Positions 60,719 through 64,000 of a DNA stretch of 64,000 nt are shown here, piece after piece; the first letter of the stretch is position 1, and the number at the start of each line of letters is the position of its first letter. A model generated the notes under the pieces. That model saw nothing but the letters and a program-made list of their open reading frames with translations, ran no database searches and was not told where the DNA came from. A program made the position numbers and the translations under genes. Origin of the DNA: JADZEM01 sp046328125 (GTDB taxonomy: Bacteria > Chloroflexota > UBA6077 > JACCZL01); assembly GCA_046328125.1 (NCBI GenBank), contig JAXLXF010000010.1, forward strand, positions 1 to 64,000. The letters are read 5' to 3'.

Positions 60719-61954
60719 CTACGATCCGCCGATCGATCGAGCGGGAGCGGTGTCCTCGACCACCGCAGGGGCGACTTGATTGGGCCGAATCTGGTCCGCT
60801 TGAAGTAGCTCTCCGATGGTGTACACCTGATCGCTCACGACCGATCGGCTGACGTCGTCGATAGGCCCGAGCTGGGTTACACCATCCTCGGCCGAAACGA
60901 CAAGCAGGCTATCAAGATCGACCTCTCCCATGTGGAGCATGTCGGCACTGTGGGTTGTTGCCAACACTTGCGCGGTGCAGCTCGCATCCTGCATGGCGCT
61001 CAGGAGGATTCGCGCAGCCGCAGGGTGTAAGCCCGTCTCCGGCTCCTCAATGCCAACAAGCGATACTTGCGATTTGCCACCCATCCGGCTCTGGAAGAGG
61101 GCAACAAGTATCGCGAGCGCCCGCAGCGTGCCGTCTGACATCTGATCCGGCGTGAAGTCCCAATGCTCGCCGACTGATGGACTGGTCTGGTGAAAGATAA
61201 GCAGATCGTACCCGCGCAGGTCTTCAACCTCTAACCGCTCCAACCCGGGCAGCACGCGCGAGAGATAGGTGGTGATCCGCCACATCGTCTCGGGATCTGT
61301 TTCCTGAATACGGCGCAGGATGCTCGCGACGTTTCTGCCATCTGGCTGGAGATGGTGCACCTGCTCCGTCGGCGCCACGACCCGCATCGGCTCAGTATTC
61401 GGGTTGTAGAACGCCATTGAGCTCAGCAGGTCGAAGACAGGACGAGCGGCCCGCATTCCCGAGTATCCAACGAGGTGCAGGCGATCTCGTGTAAGCAGAT
61501 GTGTCTCGGCGATTTCGGGATTCGCCCACATCGTCGCCCCATCTTCTTCGATGTCGTAGAGTAGCGGCCCCTCGGGAAACATAACTTCATCACGTCTGAG
61601 CAGTTCACGGATCACCATGAAGCCACCGTCTGGCAACACCTCGATCTCAAACGAATATTGACCGGTTCCGCCTGGGTCGAGGCGAAACTCGAGAGTCACC
61701 CCGAATGACGCTTCGCCAGCAGGGCGGCCCTTCGACAAAATACGTCGGGCGTTGCCACGGTTCCGGATCGCCTGTTCCAGGCCCACGGTCAGCGCCTCCG
61801 AGACGAAGCGCAGCGCGTCCACGAAGTTGCTCTTGCCGGAGCCGTTCGGGCCGACCAGGATCGTGAGCGGCTTCAGCTCCACGTCGCACGACACGATGCT
61901 CTTGTAGTTCTTGAGCACGACGCGGGTGATGCGGGCGGGCGACTCATCGGCCAT
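60719..61954 (-). CDS. AAA family ATPase (RecF/OLD-like, AAA_21)
   Basis: A 411-aa ABC-type ATPase of the RecF/SMC/OLD group. It starts TRVVLKNYKSIVSCDVELKP with Walker A LVGPNGSGKSNFVDALRF near residue 35. The signature helix is DQMSDGTLRALAIL near residue 295, Walker B VSLVGIEEPETGLHP near residue 325, and the switch His is ATTHSADML near residue 357. The middle part is the usual insertion domain without a coiled coil. I start at the ATG at 61954; the frame is open upstream over the divergent gene but is not conserved. Only 21 bp separate it from the divergent enzyme gene. Partner is the DUF4276 gene downstream. Confidence 0.9.
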   Translation of the reverse strand: MADESPARITRVVLKNYKSIVSCDVELKPLTILVGPNGSGKSNFVDALRFVSEALTVGLEQAIRNRGNARRILSKGRPAGEASFGVTLEFRLDPGGTGQYSFEIEVLPDGGFMVIRELLRRDEVMFPEGPLLYDIEEDGATMWANPEIAETHLLTRDRLHLVGYSGMRAARPVFDLLSSMAFYNPNTEPMRVVAPTEQVHHLQPDGRNVASILRRIQETDPETMWRITTYLSRVLPGLERLEVEDLRGYDLLIFHQTSPSVGEHWDFTPDQMSDGTLRALAILVALFQSRMGGKSQVSLVGIEEPETGLHPAAARILLSAMQDASCTAQVLATTHSADMLHMGEVDLDSLLVVSAEDGVTQLGPIDDVSRSVVSDQVYTIGELLQADQIRPNQVAPAVVEDTAPARSIGGS

Positions 61955-61975
61955 GCTCAAGTGTACGATGTGGCT

Positions 61976-63184
61976 ATGAGAGCCGAGAAGCCCGTTGGTC
62001 CATCCACCCGCATCGCCGCCGTCGAGGCGTTCGTCATCGTCGGAGATAAGGACTACGTCGGCGGCGCCGGCCTGCGCCCGCCTGATGATGCCGCCCCAAA
62101 GCAACGCCGCGCCCTCGCCGAGATCGGCGACCGCCACATCTGCGTCTATCCGCCCCAGGCCCAATCGTGCGTCGTCAAGATCACCGCCGAGGACGGCACC
62201 GTCGGCTGGGGCGAGGGGCACGCTCCGCTCGGGCCGCGCGCCACCGTCGCCGTGGTCGAGGACGTGCTCGCGCCGCTCCTGCTCGGGCAAGACCCGCTCG
62301 CCATCGAGATGCTCTGGGAGAAGATGTACGGCAGCATGCGCCTCAGAGGCCACGTCGCCGGCTACCAGCTGGAGGCGATAGCCGGAGTCGATATCGCACT
62401 GTGGGACCTGGCCGGCAAGCTGGTCGGGCTACCCGCCCACCGACTGCTCGGCGGTCCGTTCATCGCCGAGCTGCCGGTTTACGCCTCGGGTGTCCCGGGC
62501 CGCACCGTCGAGGAGCGTGCCGCAAGCGCCGAGCGATTCATCGCGGACGGCTACACCGCCATGAAGGCGTCGATCGGGCGGGGCACCCTGGACGAGGATC
62601 TTGGCGCCATCGCCGCGCTAATCGAGACGGTGGGCGGCCGCGCCGACGTGCTGGTGGACGCGCACGGCGCCTACGCTAGCCACACCGCGCTCTACGTCGG
62701 TCGGGAGTTGCAGCGGATGGGCGTCAAGTGGCTGGAAGACCCGCTGCCGCCCGAGGACGTCGAGGGGTACGTCGCGCTGGCGTCGGCGCTGGAGATGCCC
62801 GTCGCGGCCGGTGAGACCGAGTGTACGCGCTGGCAGTTCGAGGAGCGCCTGCGCCAGAAGTCGGTTGACCTGATCCTGCCCGACATCTGCCGAGCCGGCG
62901 GCATCACCGAGGGCAGGAAGATCGCCACCGTGGCCGATATCCACAACGTGCGCTGGGCCGCCCACGTCAGCATGGGCACCTCGATCCACGTCGCGGCAGC
63001 TGCTCACCTGGCGGCGGCCTCCGCCAACTTCCTGATCTTCGAGTTTTCCAGCACCCCCAACCCGATCGGCGAAAACCTCCTGACTGCCCCGCTCCATCCC
63101 GAGGGCGGTATCCTGCGGGTGCCAGACGGCCCCGGCCTCGGCATCGAGTTTGACGAGGCCCGACTTCAACAGCATCTGCTTTAG
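61976..63184 (+). CDS. Mandelate racemase/muconate lactonizing enzyme family protein
   Basis: A 402-aa enolase-superfamily enzyme, likely a dehydratase or epimerase on a sugar acid. The capping domain is N-terminal (QSCVVKITAEDGTVGWGEGH). The barrel carries metal ligands in VLVDAHGAY near residue 224, KWLEDPLPPED near residue 250 and AAGETECTRW near residue 277. The second-strand base motif is AMKASIGRG, with Lys-Ala-Ser rather than the usual K-x-K. HVSMGTSIHVA near residue 330 is the last His-containing strand. The ATG at 61976 is used; GTG 61961 is possible. The DapA-family gene follows after 11 bp, forming a catabolic pair. Confidence 0.9.
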   Translation: MRAEKPVGPSTRIAAVEAFVIVGDKDYVGGAGLRPPDDAAPKQRRALAEIGDRHICVYPPQAQSCVVKITAEDGTVGWGEGHAPLGPRATVAVVEDVLAPLLLGQDPLAIEMLWEKMYGSMRLRGHVAGYQLEAIAGVDIALWDLAGKLVGLPAHRLLGGPFIAELPVYASGVPGRTVEERAASAERFIADGYTAMKASIGRGTLDEDLGAIAALIETVGGRADVLVDAHGAYASHTALYVGRELQRMGVKWLEDPLPPEDVEGYVALASALEMPVAAGETECTRWQFEERLRQKSVDLILPDICRAGGITEGRKIATVADIHNVRWAAHVSMGTSIHVAAAAHLAAASANFLIFEFSSTPNPIGENLLTAPLHPEGGILRVPDGPGLGIEFDEARLQQHLL

Positions 63185-63195
63185 AAAGGTCGCCG

Positions 63196-64000
63196 ATGAC
63201 CGCACACCAGACATTTCGCGGGGTCTACGCGATCCCGGTCACCCCGTTCACGCCAGATGGCGATCTCGATATTCCGTCGCTAAGGCGCTGTGTCGAGTTC
63301 TGCGTCGCGGCTGGCGCCGGCGGCGTCGTGGCGCCGGTCAACGCCAGCGAGTTCTTCACGCTGACCGAGTCCGAGCGGAAGACGGTCGTGGAGACCGTGG
63401 TCGAGCAGACCAACGGTCGGGTGCCGGTCGTGGCCGGCGTCAGCGGCTCGTCCACCCAGGTGGCCGTCGAGATGGCAGAGCACGCCGGCCGGGCCGGCGC
63501 GGACTCGGTCATGGCGATGCCGCCGTTCGTCAGGCACCCCGGCCCGGATGAGATCGTCGAGTTCTACGGTGCCGTCGCCAAAGCGGCCGGCGTGCCGGTC
63601 TGGATTCAGGATTACGTCGCGCCGATGGGCACCCCGATGGCGCCGGCCCTGCTCGCGCGGATGCTCCGCGAGATCCCCGGCGTGGAGTACCTGAAGGAAG
63701 AGACCGCCCTGGCGCCCCAGGTGATGACCGTGGTCAAGAATCTGGCCGGCGACGCGCTGAAGGGCATCATGGGCGGGATGGCCGGCCGCTACTTGCTGGA
63801 CGAGTACGCGCGAGGCGCTTGCGGCACGATGCCCGCCTGCGAGGCCACCGACGCCCACGTCGCGGTCTGGAACGCCCTGGAACGTGGCGATCAGGCCGAG
63901 TCGCGCCGCCTCTTCCGCGAGCTACTGCCGCTCCTCAACATCGAGGCGATGTACTCGTTCGTGGTCTACAAAGAAGTGCTGTACCGGCGCGGCATCATCG
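63196..64000 (+). CDS. Dihydrodipicolinate synthase (DapA) family aldolase, partial
   Basis: 268 residues are visible; the gene runs beyond the window end with no stop. It is a class I aldolase of the DHDPS/NAL family. GVYAIPVTPFTPDGDLDI starts the barrel, APVNASEFFTLTESER replaces the usual GTTGE motif, WIQDYVAPMG holds the catalytic Tyr region, and VEYLKEETALAP near residue 160 the Schiff-base Lys. The altered motif suggests a catabolic member, not lysine biosynthesis. The ATG at 63196 follows GAAAGG, 11 bp after the enolase-superfamily gene. Together they fit a pathway in which a sugar acid is dehydrated and then cleaved. Confidence 0.9.
   Translation, partial: MTAHQTFRGVYAIPVTPFTPDGDLDIPSLRRCVEFCVAAGAGGVVAPVNASEFFTLTESERKTVVETVVEQTNGRVPVVAGVSGSSTQVAVEMAEHAGRAGADSVMAMPPFVRHPGPDEIVEFYGAVAKAAGVPVWIQDYVAPMGTPMAPALLARMLREIPGVEYLKEETALAPQVMTVVKNLAGDALKGIMGGMAGRYLLDEYARGACGTMPACEATDAHVAVWNALERGDQAESRRLFRELLPLLNIEAMYSFVVYKEVLYRRGII

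Overview
The window is one contiguous stretch of a high-GC bacterial chromosome. Gene content points to a free-living, aerobic-type heterotroph, most likely a Chloroflexota (Thermomicrobia-like) lineage. This placement is inference, from the dnaG-rpoD order, an alaS / baseplate-J-like / ruvX / mltG operon, many solute-uptake and sugar-acid genes, and dense intergenic palindromes. No rRNA, CRISPR array, prophage or complete insertion sequence was seen. One tRNA gene (Ala, anticodon CGC) is present.

Layout. 1-9 kb: phytanoyl-CoA-dioxygenase-like gene, tRNA-Ala, a BrnT-like toxin/antitoxin pair divergent from a DUF6941 gene across a perfect palindrome, a peptide/nickel-type ABC importer (binding protein plus two permeases, no ATPases), a SelA-like PLP enzyme and an acyltransferase. 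9-13 kb: Asn-rich secreted protein, O-antigen-ligase-like membrane protein, TPR protein, NUDIX hydrolase. 13-23 kb: ppdK, dGTPase (frameshifted), esterase, dnaG, rpoD. 23-30 kb: YycJ-like metallo-hydrolase and a giant hybrid histidine kinase (both with apparent frameshifts). 30-35 kb: alaS, baseplate-J-like protein, ruvX, mltG. 35-43 kb: surface polysaccharide cluster (methyltransferase, DegT aminotransferase, phosphoglycosyl transferase, second O-antigen ligase and second TPR protein), then an AAA ATPase and a membrane protein. 43-52 kb: CitE-like lyase, Ser/Thr kinase, methionine/sulfur genes (metX, OsmC, metY, CoA-binding protein) interrupted by a DUF4143 ATPase. 52-60 kb: two DUF5666-like lipoproteins, a subtilisin-like protease, a stand-alone copy of its propeptide, and a two-component system. 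60-64 kb: an AAA ATPase + DUF4276 (Toprim-like) pair, then an enolase-superfamily enzyme and a DapA-family aldolase cut by the window end.

The most unusual layer is repeats. Seven arrays of 7-bp units, with different unit sequences but the same 7-bp phase, lie in the window. Five contain or touch a stop codon, a sixth begins within 3 nt of one, and one sits in frame inside a kinase ATPase domain. Three further families of long perfect or near-perfect inverted repeats occupy gene junctions, including the same junction in two duplicated ligase/TPR modules. Several one-base frameshifts and 10-13-base G/C homopolymers suggest that part of the irregularity is assembly error. The best candidates for new biology are the heptamer arrays, the ATPase/Toprim pair and the protease/propeptide pair.
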